Shown here: positions 8,099-17,365 of the stretch, one piece after another
How positions within the stretch are numbered: position 1 is the stretch's first letter
How the letters are laid out: every line of letters starts with the position of its first letter
Assembly: GCA_041490445.1 (NCBI GenBank)
Contig: JBGPTF010000003.1
Location: 62,001-126,000, forward strand
Direction of reading: 5' to 3'
Origin: JBGPTF01 sp041490445
GTDB lineage: Bacteria > Acidobacteriota > Terriglobia > Acidiferrales > UBA7541
DNA: 64,000 bases
The notes under the pieces: model-generated
What the model saw: the letters and a program-made list of their open reading frames with translations, nothing else
Database searches by the model: none
Told to the model about the DNA's origin: nothing
Position numbers and translations under genes: made by a program

Positions 8099-9256
8099 AT
8101 GTCGCCCAACACCCTTCTCGAAAAAGATTACCGCGCCGATTTCACGGAATTCGGCGATGTCATCTATCTCGAAGCTGCCGGGGAGGCGCCGCTTCCTCTG
8201 GATTCGGTGCGCGCGGCCAAGGCGGCGCTCGAATGGAAAAAATCGCCGCACACCCTTCCGGCCTCCGAATATTTTGATCTGCCGGACCGCGTGCGCTCCG
8301 GGGTCGCCCGTCTGATCGGGGGAAAGCCTGAAGAAGTGGCAATTGCCGCCGGGGCAAGCAACGGGTTCGCGGCGGTCGCGCACGGCCTCCACTGGAAGCC
8401 GGGCGATGAAGTGCTGGTGGCGCGTGGCGAATTCCCCGCGCAGTTCGCCACGTGGCTGCCGCTCGAGCAGCGCAGCGGCATCTGCGTAAAAACCGTCGCG
8501 CCGCGCGATCGGTTCGTCGCCGCCGAGGATTTTCTCGCGCATCTCGGGCCGAAGACGAAGTTGGTTTCCGCAAGCCTGGTGCGCTTCGACGATGCTTCGC
8601 GGCTGGATGCGCAGCGCGTCGCCGCCGCCTGCCACGCCGCCGGCGCGTATCTCCTCCTCGACGTCAGCCAGTGTGCTGGCGCGATGCCTACGGACATTCG
8701 AGCGCTCGGCGCCGATTTCGCCGTCTGCGCCGGATACAAGTGGCTGCTCAGCCCCTATGGCACCGGCTTCTTCTGGATTCGCTCCGAACTCATCGAGCAG
8801 ATGCGTCCCGCGCCCGTCTACTGGGCGGCGCTCGAAGGCGCGCGCGATTTCAATTCGCTTTCTTTCGACCGCTTGCGCATCACCCCTGGCGCGAGCCGCT
8901 GGGATTCGCCCGAAACCGCCAACTTCACGAACCTGGCCGCGATGGATGCGTCACTGCAATATCTCCTCCGCGTCGGCGTCGAAACCATCTGGCAGCACAT
9001 CACCCGCCTGACTGTCCAAATCGTCGAGCGCCTGCCGCGCGACCGCTGCGTCCTCACGAGTCCCGCAGAAGTCGAGCGTCGCGGGCCGTTTGTTTGTCTT
9101 TCGGCGCGGCGGGCCGAGCGCACACCTGAACTGCACAAGCGCTTGCGCGAGGAAAAGATCTTTGTCAGCCTGCGCGAGGGTTCGCTGCGCGTCGCGCCGC
9201 ATCTCTACAACACTGAGCGCGATATCGCCCGGCTCATTGCCGCGCTTTCGGTCTAA
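8099..9256 (+). CDS. Class V aminotransferase / cysteine-desulfurase-like PLP enzyme
   Basis: 385 residues, fold-type I PLP enzyme. Schiff-base Lys in VCAGYKWLLSPYGTGFF; PLP-binding Asp in YLLLDVSQCAGAMPTD; phosphate-binding Ser/Asn region AIAAGASNGFAAVAHG; C-terminal RVAPHLYNTERDIARLIAAL typical of the CsdA/kynureninase/isopenicillin-epimerase branch. No SufS/IscS-style active-site Cys loop is evident near the C-terminus, so desulfurase activity is unlikely (inference). Start taken at ATG 8099 (AGGA 7-8 bp upstream); a TTG 57 bp earlier lacks a ribosome site. Confidence 0.88.
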   Translation: MSPNTLLEKDYRADFTEFGDVIYLEAAGEAPLPLDSVRAAKAALEWKKSPHTLPASEYFDLPDRVRSGVARLIGGKPEEVAIAAGASNGFAAVAHGLHWKPGDEVLVARGEFPAQFATWLPLEQRSGICVKTVAPRDRFVAAEDFLAHLGPKTKLVSASLVRFDDASRLDAQRVAAACHAAGAYLLLDVSQCAGAMPTDIRALGADFAVCAGYKWLLSPYGTGFFWIRSELIEQMRPAPVYWAALEGARDFNSLSFDRLRITPGASRWDSPETANFTNLAAMDASLQYLLRVGVETIWQHITRLTVQIVERLPRDRCVLTSPAEVERRGPFVCLSARRAERTPELHKRLREEKIFVSLREGSLRVAPHLYNTERDIARLIAALSV

Positions 9257-9303
9257 GCGGTGGTCACAAACCGCGCTGCGCCCCGCTCTCAGGAGGCAAA
9301 CGG

Positions 9304-10263
9304 TTGCAGAATCGGATTGCGGATATTTGGCCCCGCGTCGCCGTGATGGGCGCGGGCGCTGTGGGATGTTATTTCGGCGGGATGCTTGCGCGCGCGGGCG
9401 CGCCGGTGACGCTGATCGGCCGCCGCGCGCATGTGGAAGCGATTGCACGCGAAGGGTTGTTCTTCGACAGCGTGAACTTCCAGGAGCGCGTCACGGTGGG
9501 CGCTTCCACCCAGCCGGATGCCGCGCGCGATGCGCCGCTCTTGCTCTTTTGCGTGAAGACCCTTGACACCGAAGCAGCCGCCCGCGCCATCGCTCCCCAT
9601 CTCGCGCCGGGCGCGATCGTGCTCAGCCTGCAGAACGGCGTGGACAATGTGGAGCGCATCCGCGCCGCCGGTGGATTCGACGCGCTGCCGGCCGTGGTCT
9701 ATGTCGCGGCCGCCATGGCCGGGCCCGGTCATCTGAAACATTGCGCCCGCGGCGATCTCGTGATCGGGGCTTTTGCGGACCAGCAGCAGCGCCGTGACGA
9801 CCTGCAACGCGCCTCCGCAATTTTCGAGCGCGCGAGCGTGCCCTGCCCCGTCTCGCCAAACGTCGAGGCCGATCTCTGGACGAAGCTGGTTTACAACTGC
9901 GCCTGCAATGCGCCTACCACGCTGGCCCGTGCCACCTACGGCCGCGCCGCGCGCCATCCCCTCGCGAGCGGCGTCATGCGTGCCGTCGCGGTCGAAGCTC
10001 TCGCCGTGGCGCGCGCCGCGGGAGTCCACTTGCCCGAAGCTCAGCTCATCGAGGACGGACTGAAGCTCGCCGAAAAAATGGGTGAAGTGAATTCCTCGAC
10101 GGCGCAGGACATTGCCCGTGGCCGCCGCACGGAAATTGACTCGTTGAACGGCTACGTTGCTCGCCGCGGCCGCGAGCTCGGAATCCCCACACCCGTGAAT
10201 CAAACACTCTACGCGCTTATCAAGCTGCTCGAGGAATCCTCCGCGCAAACGCCGGGCTCCTGA
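9304..10263 (+). CDS. panE: 2-dehydropantoate 2-reductase (ketopantoate reductase)
   Basis: 319 residues. Reduces ketopantoate to pantoate with NADPH in coenzyme A synthesis. Rossmann motif VMGAGAVGCYFGG (GxGxxG, about 14-27), SLQNGVDNVERI (Asn of the active site), catalytic-Lys region DLWTKLVYNCACNAPTTL, and C-terminal GRRTEIDSLNGYVARRG (Glu/Ser/Asn substrate residues). TTG start supported by a perfect AGGAGG at 9291-9296 and by lack of an earlier ATG. Some PanE homologues act on other 2-keto acids, so pantothenate assignment is by family. Confidence 0.9.
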   Translation: MQNRIADIWPRVAVMGAGAVGCYFGGMLARAGAPVTLIGRRAHVEAIAREGLFFDSVNFQERVTVGASTQPDAARDAPLLLFCVKTLDTEAAARAIAPHLAPGAIVLSLQNGVDNVERIRAAGGFDALPAVVYVAAAMAGPGHLKHCARGDLVIGAFADQQQRRDDLQRASAIFERASVPCPVSPNVEADLWTKLVYNCACNAPTTLARATYGRAARHPLASGVMRAVAVEALAVARAAGVHLPEAQLIEDGLKLAEKMGEVNSSTAQDIARGRRTEIDSLNGYVARRGRELGIPTPVNQTLYALIKLLEESSAQTPGS

Positions 10264-10353
10264 CATTTCCATCGCGCGTCGGCAATTCTTCCGGAGAAAA
10301 AGGGAAAGAGCAGTTAAGGGCGAGGAATTTCGGCCGCACCGCGGCGCACTTCA

Positions 10354-12192
10354 TTAGGGTGAGGCAAGCCGGAAAGGGATGTGCACCACCGTCTCGAGTT
10401 CCACCGGAACACCGTTTCGCGTGGCCGGCCGGAATTTCCACCGCGAAAAAGCCTCCATCGCGTTCTGATCGAGTTGTGGGTCGACGCCCTTCAGCAGTTG
10501 AATGCTGTCCACCGAGCCGTCGCGCCGAATGATCGCGTACAGCACCACTTCGCCTTCCACGTGCTCGTTCATCAGCGTCGGTGGATATTTCGGATCCACC
10601 TTGCGCACCGGCACGGGGCTTGATATGTCGCCCGTGTCACGCGCCGGATTATCGATCGAATTCAATTCTGCGAAATTCAGCACCCAGCTTCCGGTCGCGC
10701 TCGTCAGATTCGGCATGTTCACGTACACCGTGTAGATCCGTTTCGCGCCGAGAATCTGCTCCGGCGTCGCGCCCGGCTCGATCCGGTCCATGCCCAGCGT
10801 CGGCTGTGTGCGCATCGGGTTGACCGGTTCTGGCCGCGGCTGCGCTTCCGCCGGTATGCTCGATGCCTTCGCGGTCGGCGAAGAGCTGCCGCTCGATGTG
10901 CTGGCTCCGCCTCCGGTGCCCGCCATCGTCGAATTCGGATTTCCTCCGGTCACGCTCATTGAGCCTGTGCCTGTAGCGCTCTGTCCGCCTCCGCCGGGGC
11001 CTGGTTTCGTGCCTCCTGCCCCACCTGTGCCACCCTGCGAGCCGGGGCCCCCGCCCGCTCCGCCGGTTGCGCCCGGCGTTCCGTTTGGCGAGCCGCCGGG
11101 AACCCCCGGCCGCGTTCCTTCCGGTGAAATCGAAGTCCGTGAGGACAAGTTGCCCGGAGGGACTCTGACGTCGGGAGCCGGAGGCCCGGGAGTTGCCGAG
11201 AGCGCGATTACACGCCGTGTTCCGATGTCGGCATTGACCGGCCCACTGATGTCGGGAGCGGGGCCCACGTCCGAGCCGCGCGGGTGTCCCGCGCGCGGGG
11301 TAACATTGGATGCCACTGGCATTCTCACGTTTGGCGCGCTCTTGTCGAGAACGATCTGATTCGACCGCGGATCACCGGTCGCGACGCCGATGTCAGGCAC
11401 ATCGATCACATCCAGTTTCGGCTGGATTGGAAATCGTGGCGTCGCGCTCGGGTTCATCGGCATTCGTGGCGCCGGATTCAGCACCGGACTCGATGAGATA
11501 TTCAACTGCCCCGGCGTTCTCTCCAGGTTTTGCAGGTCTGGGGCGGGCGGCGTGCCCTGATGCGGGCTCGCGCGCCGGCGGAGCGGCGCCAGCGCCGAAA
11601 GGTTCAGTCGCAGCCGCGGGCGCGAGGAGCGCACCCGTGTCCATTCGATGATATTCGGCAATTGCGGGGAAAACTTCGGCGGCTCGGGCAGCGCACCCGG
11701 TTGGATCAATGTCTGTCGCGGATGCGAGGGACGCTGCGGCGTCGAAAGTAACGTTTGCCGCGGATGAAACGCGTCGGCGCCGCGTCGCGGAAAAAGCTTG
11801 TTCGGCTCGCCCGGCGGACTTGGCCTCGCGGGTGGCCCGGGGAAAGTGATGGGCGACAAATCGCGCGCCGGTGTATTCCAGGTCAATTCGATTTGCACCG
11901 GGGCGTGCTGTGGGGTCATCCGCAGGAATTTCCAGATCGGCAGCGAAAGCAAACTGATCAGCGCAACGTGACAAAGCGCCGACGCCGCTACGGCGCGATT
12001 TGGCCAGTACGGCCGGACATACGCGTCGCGGAAGTAGGCGTTTCCAAATCCGTTCTTTCTCAGTTTGGGTCCGCTCAAAAATGCGTGGAGGCTCTCGCGA
12101 AACGCAGTTCCACGAGACTCCCACGGTACAGTCAGTCCCAGGGCGCGCGGGCGCGCGGAACTCGCAGATTTGAGCGTATAGAGCATGGGCAC
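10354..12192 (-). CDS. TonB-family energy-transducing protein
   Basis: 612 residues, longer than classical TonB (about 240). Order: cytoplasmic N-terminus about 65 residues; one membrane helix (AVAASALCHVALISLLSLPI); a very long periplasmic Pro/Arg-rich stretch with repeated HPRQTL units; a Gly/Ser low-complexity stretch (about 385-440); and the TonB C-terminal fold VRKVDPKYPPTLMNEHVEGEV to SRWKFRPATRNGVPVELETVVHIPF. It would link proton motive force, via ExbBD (not in the window), to outer-membrane receptors or act as an envelope TonB-like protein. Start is GTG 12192 or ATG 12186; a TATAAT immediately upstream means transcription may begin almost at the start codon. Confidence 0.87.
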   Translation of the reverse strand: MPMLYTLKSASSARPRALGLTVPWESRGTAFRESLHAFLSGPKLRKNGFGNAYFRDAYVRPYWPNRAVAASALCHVALISLLSLPIWKFLRMTPQHAPVQIELTWNTPARDLSPITFPGPPARPSPPGEPNKLFPRRGADAFHPRQTLLSTPQRPSHPRQTLIQPGALPEPPKFSPQLPNIIEWTRVRSSRPRLRLNLSALAPLRRRASPHQGTPPAPDLQNLERTPGQLNISSSPVLNPAPRMPMNPSATPRFPIQPKLDVIDVPDIGVATGDPRSNQIVLDKSAPNVRMPVASNVTPRAGHPRGSDVGPAPDISGPVNADIGTRRVIALSATPGPPAPDVRVPPGNLSSRTSISPEGTRPGVPGGSPNGTPGATGGAGGGPGSQGGTGGAGGTKPGPGGGGQSATGTGSMSVTGGNPNSTMAGTGGGASTSSGSSSPTAKASSIPAEAQPRPEPVNPMRTQPTLGMDRIEPGATPEQILGAKRIYTVYVNMPNLTSATGSWVLNFAELNSIDNPARDTGDISSPVPVRKVDPKYPPTLMNEHVEGEVVLYAIIRRDGSVDSIQLLKGVDPQLDQNAMEAFSRWKFRPATRNGVPVELETVVHIPFRLASP

Positions 12193-12195
12193 TCA

Positions 12196-12201
12196 ATTAT
12201 A
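12196..12201 (-). promoter_or_regulatory. -10 hexamer TATAAT of the TonB-family gene
   Basis: Perfect TATAAT on the minus strand whose 3' end is only 3 nt from the GTG start (12192) and 9 nt from the first ATG (12186). No Shine-Dalgarno fits between them, so a leaderless or near-leaderless mRNA starting at ATG 12186 is the simplest reading. No strong -35 is visible. Confidence 0.45.
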
Positions 12202-12374
12202 CCCCCCGGCAGATGGCCCTCGTCGAATCGCTGCCTGTGGGTTGGTGAATCTGCTACCGGAACCTTCGTTTCACAGACGCAGCACTACTTGTCCATGCCG
12301 CGGGGCGGAAGTTGCTGGCTCGGTCGGAGAGCGTCAATCCTGGCGACCGTTTTTCGGCGCGGATATGCGTCGGT

Positions 12375-12938
12375 TCAGGCCGCGAGCGCTAGCCGGTAGA
12401 AACTGAGCGCCGCGTCGCCCTGTTCCAGCAGGCGCGACCGCTCGAGCCTTTCCAGCCGGTCCGGCAACTCCTGCCGACAAGCATGCTCGACGATGATGCG
12501 GCCCGCGGGCGCAAGCAGGCGCGTGCCATCGAGAAAATCGAGCGTGCGTTGGTATTCCGCAGTTTCTTTGTAGGGCGGGTCGAGAAAAATCACATCGGCC
12601 ATGCGGTGGCGTGCCGCCAGCATTTCCAGGCCGCGCAAGGCATCCATCGCGAGGATCTCGACGTCCCGCACCACCTCGAGTCGCGCGAGATTCTTCCGCA
12701 GCAGCGTCACCGCTGCCGGATGTTCTTCGATGAAGATTACCTCGCGCGCCCCGCGGCTCAGCGCCTCGATCCCCACCGCGCCGGTGCCGGCGTACACATC
12801 CACGAACAACGATCCTTCTACGATCGGCCCGAGAACATTGAACAGCGTCTCGCGCAGCTGGTCGCTTGTCGGGCGCAGGCGCAGCTTGCCCACGCCTGCG
12901 AGCGTTCGGCGCCCGAATTTCCCGGCGATGATGCGCAT
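12375..12938 (-). CDS. rsmD: 16S rRNA (guanine-N2)-methyltransferase RsmD
   Basis: 187 residues. SAM-dependent methyltransferase modifying G966 (E. coli numbering) of 16S rRNA during 30S assembly. Motif I VDVYAGTGAVGIEALSRGA, acidic loop IEEHPAAV, catalytic DPPY in IFLDPPYKETAEY, and the N-terminal RIIAGKFGRRTL plus RPTSDQLRETLFNVL blocks are diagnostic. Its ATG directly abuts the recG stop codon (0 bp), so recG-rsmD are one transcript. The usual coaD partner is not seen downstream; a 182-bp gap and the TonB gene follow. Confidence 0.95.
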   Translation of the reverse strand: MRIIAGKFGRRTLAGVGKLRLRPTSDQLRETLFNVLGPIVEGSLFVDVYAGTGAVGIEALSRGAREVIFIEEHPAAVTLLRKNLARLEVVRDVEILAMDALRGLEMLAARHRMADVIFLDPPYKETAEYQRTLDFLDGTRLLAPAGRIIVEHACRQELPDRLERLERSRLLEQGDAALSFYRLALAA

Positions 12939-15053
12939 CTATCCCACCGCGGCCAGCTGATATCGTTTCTGCCACGCGAGCCCGAGATAGCCAACGAGCC
13001 CGTTCAATTCGGCCGCTCGCGACGGATCTTCGGCCAGTGCGAACGCCTCGCGCCGCGCCAGCTCCAGCCATTCGCGGTCGCGCAGCGGATTCGCCAGATG
13101 GAAGCCCACGTCGCCGTGCTGCCGCGTGCCGAAAAACTCGCCGGGACCGCGCAGTTGCAGATCCTTTTCCGCGATTTCAAATCCATTCACCGTCGCCACC
13201 ATCGTTTCGATGCGCTCGCGGGCCTCATCGGCAAGGTTTTTCGGTGCCACCAGCAGGCAATGCGATTTGGCCGATCCGCGCCCGATACGGCCGCGAAGCT
13301 GGTGAAGCTGCGCCAGCCCGAACCGGTCGGCGTGCTCGATCACCATCACCGTGGCGTTCGGCACGTCCACGCCGACCTCGATCACCGTCGTCGCCACCAG
13401 AACCTGGATCTCCCCCTGGCGGAACTGCTCCATCACCGATTCCTTTTCATCGCTCGGCAGCCGACCGTGCAACAGCCCCACGCGCAGGTCCGGAAACACG
13501 CGCTTCGCCAGTTTCTCGAACTCGGCCGTCGCCGCTTTCAGCTCCTGCTTCGATTCTTCGATCACCGGATAAATCACATACGCCTGGCGGCCTTGCGCCG
13601 CTTCGCGCCGCACGAACTCCCACGCGCCGGCCAGTTCTTCGTCGCTCGTCCACCGCGTTTCCACCGGGGTGCGTCCCGGCGGCATCTCGTCAATGACGGA
13701 AAGGTCCAGGTCGCCGAACAGCGTCAGCGCGAGCGTGCGGGGAATCGGTGTCGCCGTCATCACCAGGACGTGCGGCGACCCGCCTTTTTCGATCAGCCGC
13801 TTCCGCTGGAGCACGCCGAAGCGATGTTGCTCGTCCACGATCACCAGGCCCAGCCGCGCAAAGGCCACCGCTTCCTCGATCAGCGCGTGCGTCCCGACCA
13901 CGAACTGCGCTTCGCCGCTCGCTATCCGCGCGAGCGCCGCATTCTTTTCCGCGCGCTTCATCCCGCTGATCAGCAACTCGACGCGATAACCCGCGTTTGT
14001 GAATGTGCGTCGCGCCGAAAGGAAGTGCTGCACCGCGAGAATTTCCGTCGGCGCCATCAGCACCACCTGGTAGCCGTTTTCAAGAACGATGGTCGCCGCT
14101 TCGAGTGCCACGATCGTCTTCCCGCTTCCCACGTCTCCTTCGAGCAGCCGCTGCATCGGAATCGGCCGCTCGAGATCTGCCGCAATCTCCGCCAGCACGC
14201 GTTTCTGCGCCCCGGTAGGCTTGAACGGCAGGATGCGCTTCAGCGCTTCGCGGATGCGTTCTTCGCGGACGCGGAGCGCGATGCCTTTCTCCTGCCGGTG
14301 CTGCTGCCGGCGCAGTGCCACGCCGACCTGATAGAAAAAGAACTCCTCGAAAATCAGCCGCTGATGCGCCGGTGTCTGAAAGCAGTTCAGAACTTCGACG
14401 TTCGCCGTGTGCGGCGGAAAATGTACGTACGTGAGAGCCTCGGCGCGCGAAGGAAAGCCTAGTCTCCCGCGGAGCGCGGCAGGCAACGGATCGGGCACCC
14501 GCGGTGCGGCGGTCGCAACTACCCGGTAGAGCAGCCGCCGCATCATGCGCGAGCTGATCCCCCCGATCGCTTCATAGATCGGCACGATCCGTCCAACTTC
14601 GGTCGAATCGGGAGATTCGCCGCCGGTCGAATTCCCCAGCAACTCAAATTCCGGGTTGATCATTTCCAGCCGCACGGGGCGATACGGGTCCACATCCACT
14701 TTGCCGTGCAGCACCAGCCGTTGCCCGGGCTTGAACCGCTTCTCGAGGTAGCCGCCGTGAAAGAAGCGCGCATGCAGCGTTCCCGAAGGATCGCAGACGC
14801 TCAGGTGATACATCGCTCCGCGGCCGCGCGTGAATCGCACGACTCCGCCCTTCACCACTTCGGCCTGGACCGTGCAAATCTGCCCCGGCTGAATCTCCCG
14901 GATTTTCGTAAACCGGATGCGGTCTTCGTAACGGAAGGGCAGATAGTTGAGCAAATCAGCGACGGTCTCGATCCCGCGCTCGGCGAGCAGGGTAGCGCGT
15001 TGCGGGCCCACGCCCTTCAAGTACATCACCGGCGTTTCGAGGGACGCACTCAT
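12939..15053 (-). CDS. recG: ATP-dependent DNA helicase RecG
   Basis: 704 residues, normal RecG length. Branch-migration helicase that regresses stalled forks. N-terminal wedge/OB domain (YLKGVGPQRATLLAERGI, YLPFRYEDR, RLVLHGKVDV); superfamily 2 motifs I LLEGDVGSGKTIVALEA, II IVDEQHRFG, III VMTATPIPRTLAL; C-terminal helicase ALLHGRLPSDEKESVMEQF, VIEHADRFGLAQLHQLRGRIGRG; and the RecG-specific tail around LRGPGEFFGTRQHG. Met at 15053 (MSASLETPVMYLKG) is preferred over a slightly longer frame from 15077. Confidence 0.97.
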   Translation of the reverse strand: MSASLETPVMYLKGVGPQRATLLAERGIETVADLLNYLPFRYEDRIRFTKIREIQPGQICTVQAEVVKGGVVRFTRGRGAMYHLSVCDPSGTLHARFFHGGYLEKRFKPGQRLVLHGKVDVDPYRPVRLEMINPEFELLGNSTGGESPDSTEVGRIVPIYEAIGGISSRMMRRLLYRVVATAAPRVPDPLPAALRGRLGFPSRAEALTYVHFPPHTANVEVLNCFQTPAHQRLIFEEFFFYQVGVALRRQQHRQEKGIALRVREERIREALKRILPFKPTGAQKRVLAEIAADLERPIPMQRLLEGDVGSGKTIVALEAATIVLENGYQVVLMAPTEILAVQHFLSARRTFTNAGYRVELLISGMKRAEKNAALARIASGEAQFVVGTHALIEEAVAFARLGLVIVDEQHRFGVLQRKRLIEKGGSPHVLVMTATPIPRTLALTLFGDLDLSVIDEMPPGRTPVETRWTSDEELAGAWEFVRREAAQGRQAYVIYPVIEESKQELKAATAEFEKLAKRVFPDLRVGLLHGRLPSDEKESVMEQFRQGEIQVLVATTVIEVGVDVPNATVMVIEHADRFGLAQLHQLRGRIGRGSAKSHCLLVAPKNLADEARERIETMVATVNGFEIAEKDLQLRGPGEFFGTRQHGDVGFHLANPLRDREWLELARREAFALAEDPSRAAELNGLVGYLGLAWQKRYQLAAVG

Positions 15054-15237
15054 CGCGGAGTCAACGGGCGGCGGCAAATCGTCGCGCCCCTTCTTTTATA
15101 TCATCGCGCAGGCGCGGCGAAGCCGTTTTACTTGCGCCGTCCGGCTGTCCTATAGTGGCCGGTCGCGCATCCCAGTGTTTTGGGACCTTCGGTGGCCCAC
15201 ATGGCACGGGCTCGGGCAGCGGTGCGCATCGAATCCA

Positions 15238-15450
15238 ATGGCACTCGATTTTGCGGGCACAAGCTGGCGGCGCTGGCTGGAATATCTGGTGGCGGTCTTG
15301 TTGGGCAACGCCATCTATTATTTTTCGTTCGTGCCACATCTCCCCGAACCCTTGCGCCACCGCCCGTTCCGATTGGATGGCGGAATGTTCGTGGACTTCG
15401 CGGTCTGTGTCGGAGTTTATGCTCTCATCCGGTTTGCGAGAAAGCTTTGA
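15238..15450 (+). CDS. Small membrane protein, hypothetical
   Basis: 70 residues: MALDFAGTSWRRWLEYL, then two hydrophobic segments (VAVLLGNAIYYFSFVPHL and FVDFAVCVGVYALIRF) joined by a loop with PEPLRHRPFRLD; likely two transmembrane helices. Choice of frame rests on this amphipathic/hydrophobic layout, against a competing frame rich in Arg/Gly/Pro. A possible promoter (TTTACT 15127-15132, 18 bp, TATAGT 15151-15156) lies upstream. No good Shine-Dalgarno. Function unknown. Confidence 0.55.
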   Translation: MALDFAGTSWRRWLEYLVAVLLGNAIYYFSFVPHLPEPLRHRPFRLDGGMFVDFAVCVGVYALIRFARKL

Positions 15451-15647
15451 AAGTCGCAATCTTGTCTCCATAAGTGCTTGCAATATAGCTAGTTATGCAA
15501 AGTGTCCGTTTTTGTGCTCACCCTCGGCTTTCTCGCGCGTCTATTCCAGACGAGTAGAGAATTCCAGCCAGTCTGAGGGAGCTGCCGGGGGTAGGCGTCA
15601 TTCGCCAGGCTTGGCGCGGCGTGCGGAAGGGCGGAGCGCAACCGGCT

Positions 15648-16286
15648 ATGCAGATTGCGGGGATGAGCGTGGCGCTGACAGCTAGCGCACGCCGGACAGC
15701 GGTGGACACGGCCGAAGAGCAGGCGCTCGTGCGTGAGGCGCAGGCGGGAGACCCCCTTGCGTTTGAGGAACTCGTCCGCCGCTACGATCGCGAAGTGCTG
15801 CGGCTGGCCCTCAATATCGTCCAGCGCGCCGAAGACGCCCGCGACATCTATCAGGAAAGCTTTCTGCGCGTCTATCGCAACCTGCACCGGTTCCGCTTTG
15901 AGTGCAGCTTTTATACCTGGGTCTACCGCATCGTCACGAACACGTGTCTCGATCATTTGCGGCGACGGAACTCCCGCCGGGAAGACCAAGCTCCGGTCAT
16001 CGAGGCGCCCGATGGCGTCGCGCACGATTTCTTCGACCGGCAGCCCGAACCACGCGCCGGGACGAACCCCGAGCGTCACTTGCTCGGCATGGAGATCAAA
16101 GCGAAGATCGCGGCGGCGCTCGATCATCTTTCCCCGCGCGAACGCATGATCTTCGAGATGAAGCACTACCAGGGCATGAAGCTCCGCGCAATTGGCGAGA
16201 TGCTGGGAACTTCGGAAGAGACGGTGAAGAATTCGTTGTTCCGCGCGACGCGCAAGCTCCGCGCGCGGCTGGACGGCATGCTCTGA
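15648..16286 (+). CDS. ECF-type RNA polymerase sigma factor
   Basis: 212 residues from ATG 15648. Sigma region 2: EEQALVREAQAGDPLAFEEL, DARDIYQESFLRVYRNLHRF, CSFYTWVYRIVTNTCLDHLR (-10 recognition). Region 4: LSPRERMIFEMKHYQGMKLR and AIGEMLGTSEETVKNSLFRA (helix-turn-helix for -35). No region 1 or 3, as in group 4 sigmas. The cognate anti-sigma starts 20 bp downstream, so the pair is a classical sigma/anti-sigma module controlling, at least in part, its own operon of envelope proteins. A possible promoter (TTGTCT 15462-15467, TATAGC 15484-15489) lies about 160 bp upstream. Confidence 0.93.
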   Translation: MQIAGMSVALTASARRTAVDTAEEQALVREAQAGDPLAFEELVRRYDREVLRLALNIVQRAEDARDIYQESFLRVYRNLHRFRFECSFYTWVYRIVTNTCLDHLRRRNSRREDQAPVIEAPDGVAHDFFDRQPEPRAGTNPERHLLGMEIKAKIAAALDHLSPRERMIFEMKHYQGMKLRAIGEMLGTSEETVKNSLFRATRKLRARLDGML

Positions 16287-16306
16287 GTCGAGTAAGGAGT
16301 CAGGAA

Positions 16307-17356
16307 ATGTCGCAGGAACCGAACCAACATAACCGCCAGGTCGCGTGCCCCGAGTTTGAGCGCCGGCTGGTTCTGTTTGCAGCCGATGAGCTCGAGCGCG
16401 ACGAACGCGCGGAAGTCGCGCAGCATGTCGAGCACTGCACGGCCTGCGCGTCGGAACTCCGGCGCGAGCAACTTCTGCTGGCAGCGGTAATGGCCTCGGG
16501 GCGGATAGAGCCTTCGGCCGATTTGCTGGCGGCCTGCCGCGACAGCCTTGCGGAAGCGCTCGACGCAGTGGCGGATGCGAATCGTCCGAGCCTGCTCGCT
16601 CGCTGGGCCGAGAAACTTTATCCGGGCCGATGGTTCGCGATGCATCCGGCTCTGAGCGCCGCGCTGTTTGTCGTGGCCGGTTTTTCCGTGGGCAGCTTGG
16701 CGCCCCGGTTGTTTCACGCGCGGCCGGGCCCGCTCGCGCCGGTCGCAACGAATGCGCCCAGCGCGACTTCGCCGGCAATCACCGCGGCGCAGATCGACCA
16801 GGTGCTGCCTACGGCGGATATCGCTGGGATTAACTGGACGCCGGTGGGCGAAAATGAAGCGCCGCAGGTCGAATTGCAGTTGAATGCCGAGCGCCCGATG
16901 GTGGTGCATGGAACCGTGGATTCCAGCGACGTAAAGCGTGTCCTGCTCTACGTTCTGCACAATGGCCAGCAGTTCAGCCCCGACGTCCGGCTTGATTCCG
17001 TCGAGTTGCTGAAGACCCGCACCAACGATCCCGACATTCGCCAGGCGCTTTGCAGCGCCGTGCGCAGCGACCAGAACCCGGCCGTTCGCCTGAAGGCGCT
17101 CGAGGCGCTGAACGGCTCCGAGCCGCAGGCCATCGTTCGCCAGACGCTGATCGATGCGCTCGTGCAGGATGCGAATCCCGGCGTGCGCATCGAGGCGATC
17201 AACGCGCTGCGCGCGCTCGCGGAGCGCGGCGCCATGCAGCCGGATGCCCGTCTGGTCGGCGTGCTGCGCGAACGGATACAGAAGGATCCCAATTCGTACA
17301 TCCGGCTGCAGAGCGCCTCCATGGTTCGCGAGCTCGGCCCGCGGGAGAAGTACTGA
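16307..17356 (+). CDS. Zinc-finger anti-sigma factor with C-terminal HEAT repeats
   Basis: 349 residues. N-terminal ASD/zf-HC2: CPEFERRLVLFAADELERDE and HVEHCTACASEL (HxxxCxxC), which would clamp the preceding ECF sigma. One membrane helix MHPALSAALFVVAGFSVGSL (about 111-130). Beyond it come a periplasmic linker with Ala/Thr/Pro, a beta-rich part, then tandem HEAT-like helical repeats (VRSDQNPAVRLKALEALNG, LVQDANPGVRIEAINALRAL, IQKDPNSYIRLQSASMVREL). HEAT repeats are protein-binding solenoids, so this anti-sigma may sense a periplasmic protein (inference). ATG 16307 has AAGGAG 7-8 bp upstream. Confidence 0.87.
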   Translation: MSQEPNQHNRQVACPEFERRLVLFAADELERDERAEVAQHVEHCTACASELRREQLLLAAVMASGRIEPSADLLAACRDSLAEALDAVADANRPSLLARWAEKLYPGRWFAMHPALSAALFVVAGFSVGSLAPRLFHARPGPLAPVATNAPSATSPAITAAQIDQVLPTADIAGINWTPVGENEAPQVELQLNAERPMVVHGTVDSSDVKRVLLYVLHNGQQFSPDVRLDSVELLKTRTNDPDIRQALCSAVRSDQNPAVRLKALEALNGSEPQAIVRQTLIDALVQDANPGVRIEAINALRALAERGAMQPDARLVGVLRERIQKDPNSYIRLQSASMVRELGPREKY

Positions 17357-17365
17357 ACCAGTCCG

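Noticed and set aside
12483..14462. Long plus-strand frame opposite recG/rsmD
   Set aside because: Helicase and methyltransferase motifs are on the minus strand; this frame is compositionally biased shadow.
15478..15500. TTGCA-N13-TGCAA dyad upstream of the sigma gene as operator
   Set aside because: Only 5-bp arms match and the centre is not symmetric; too likely by chance.
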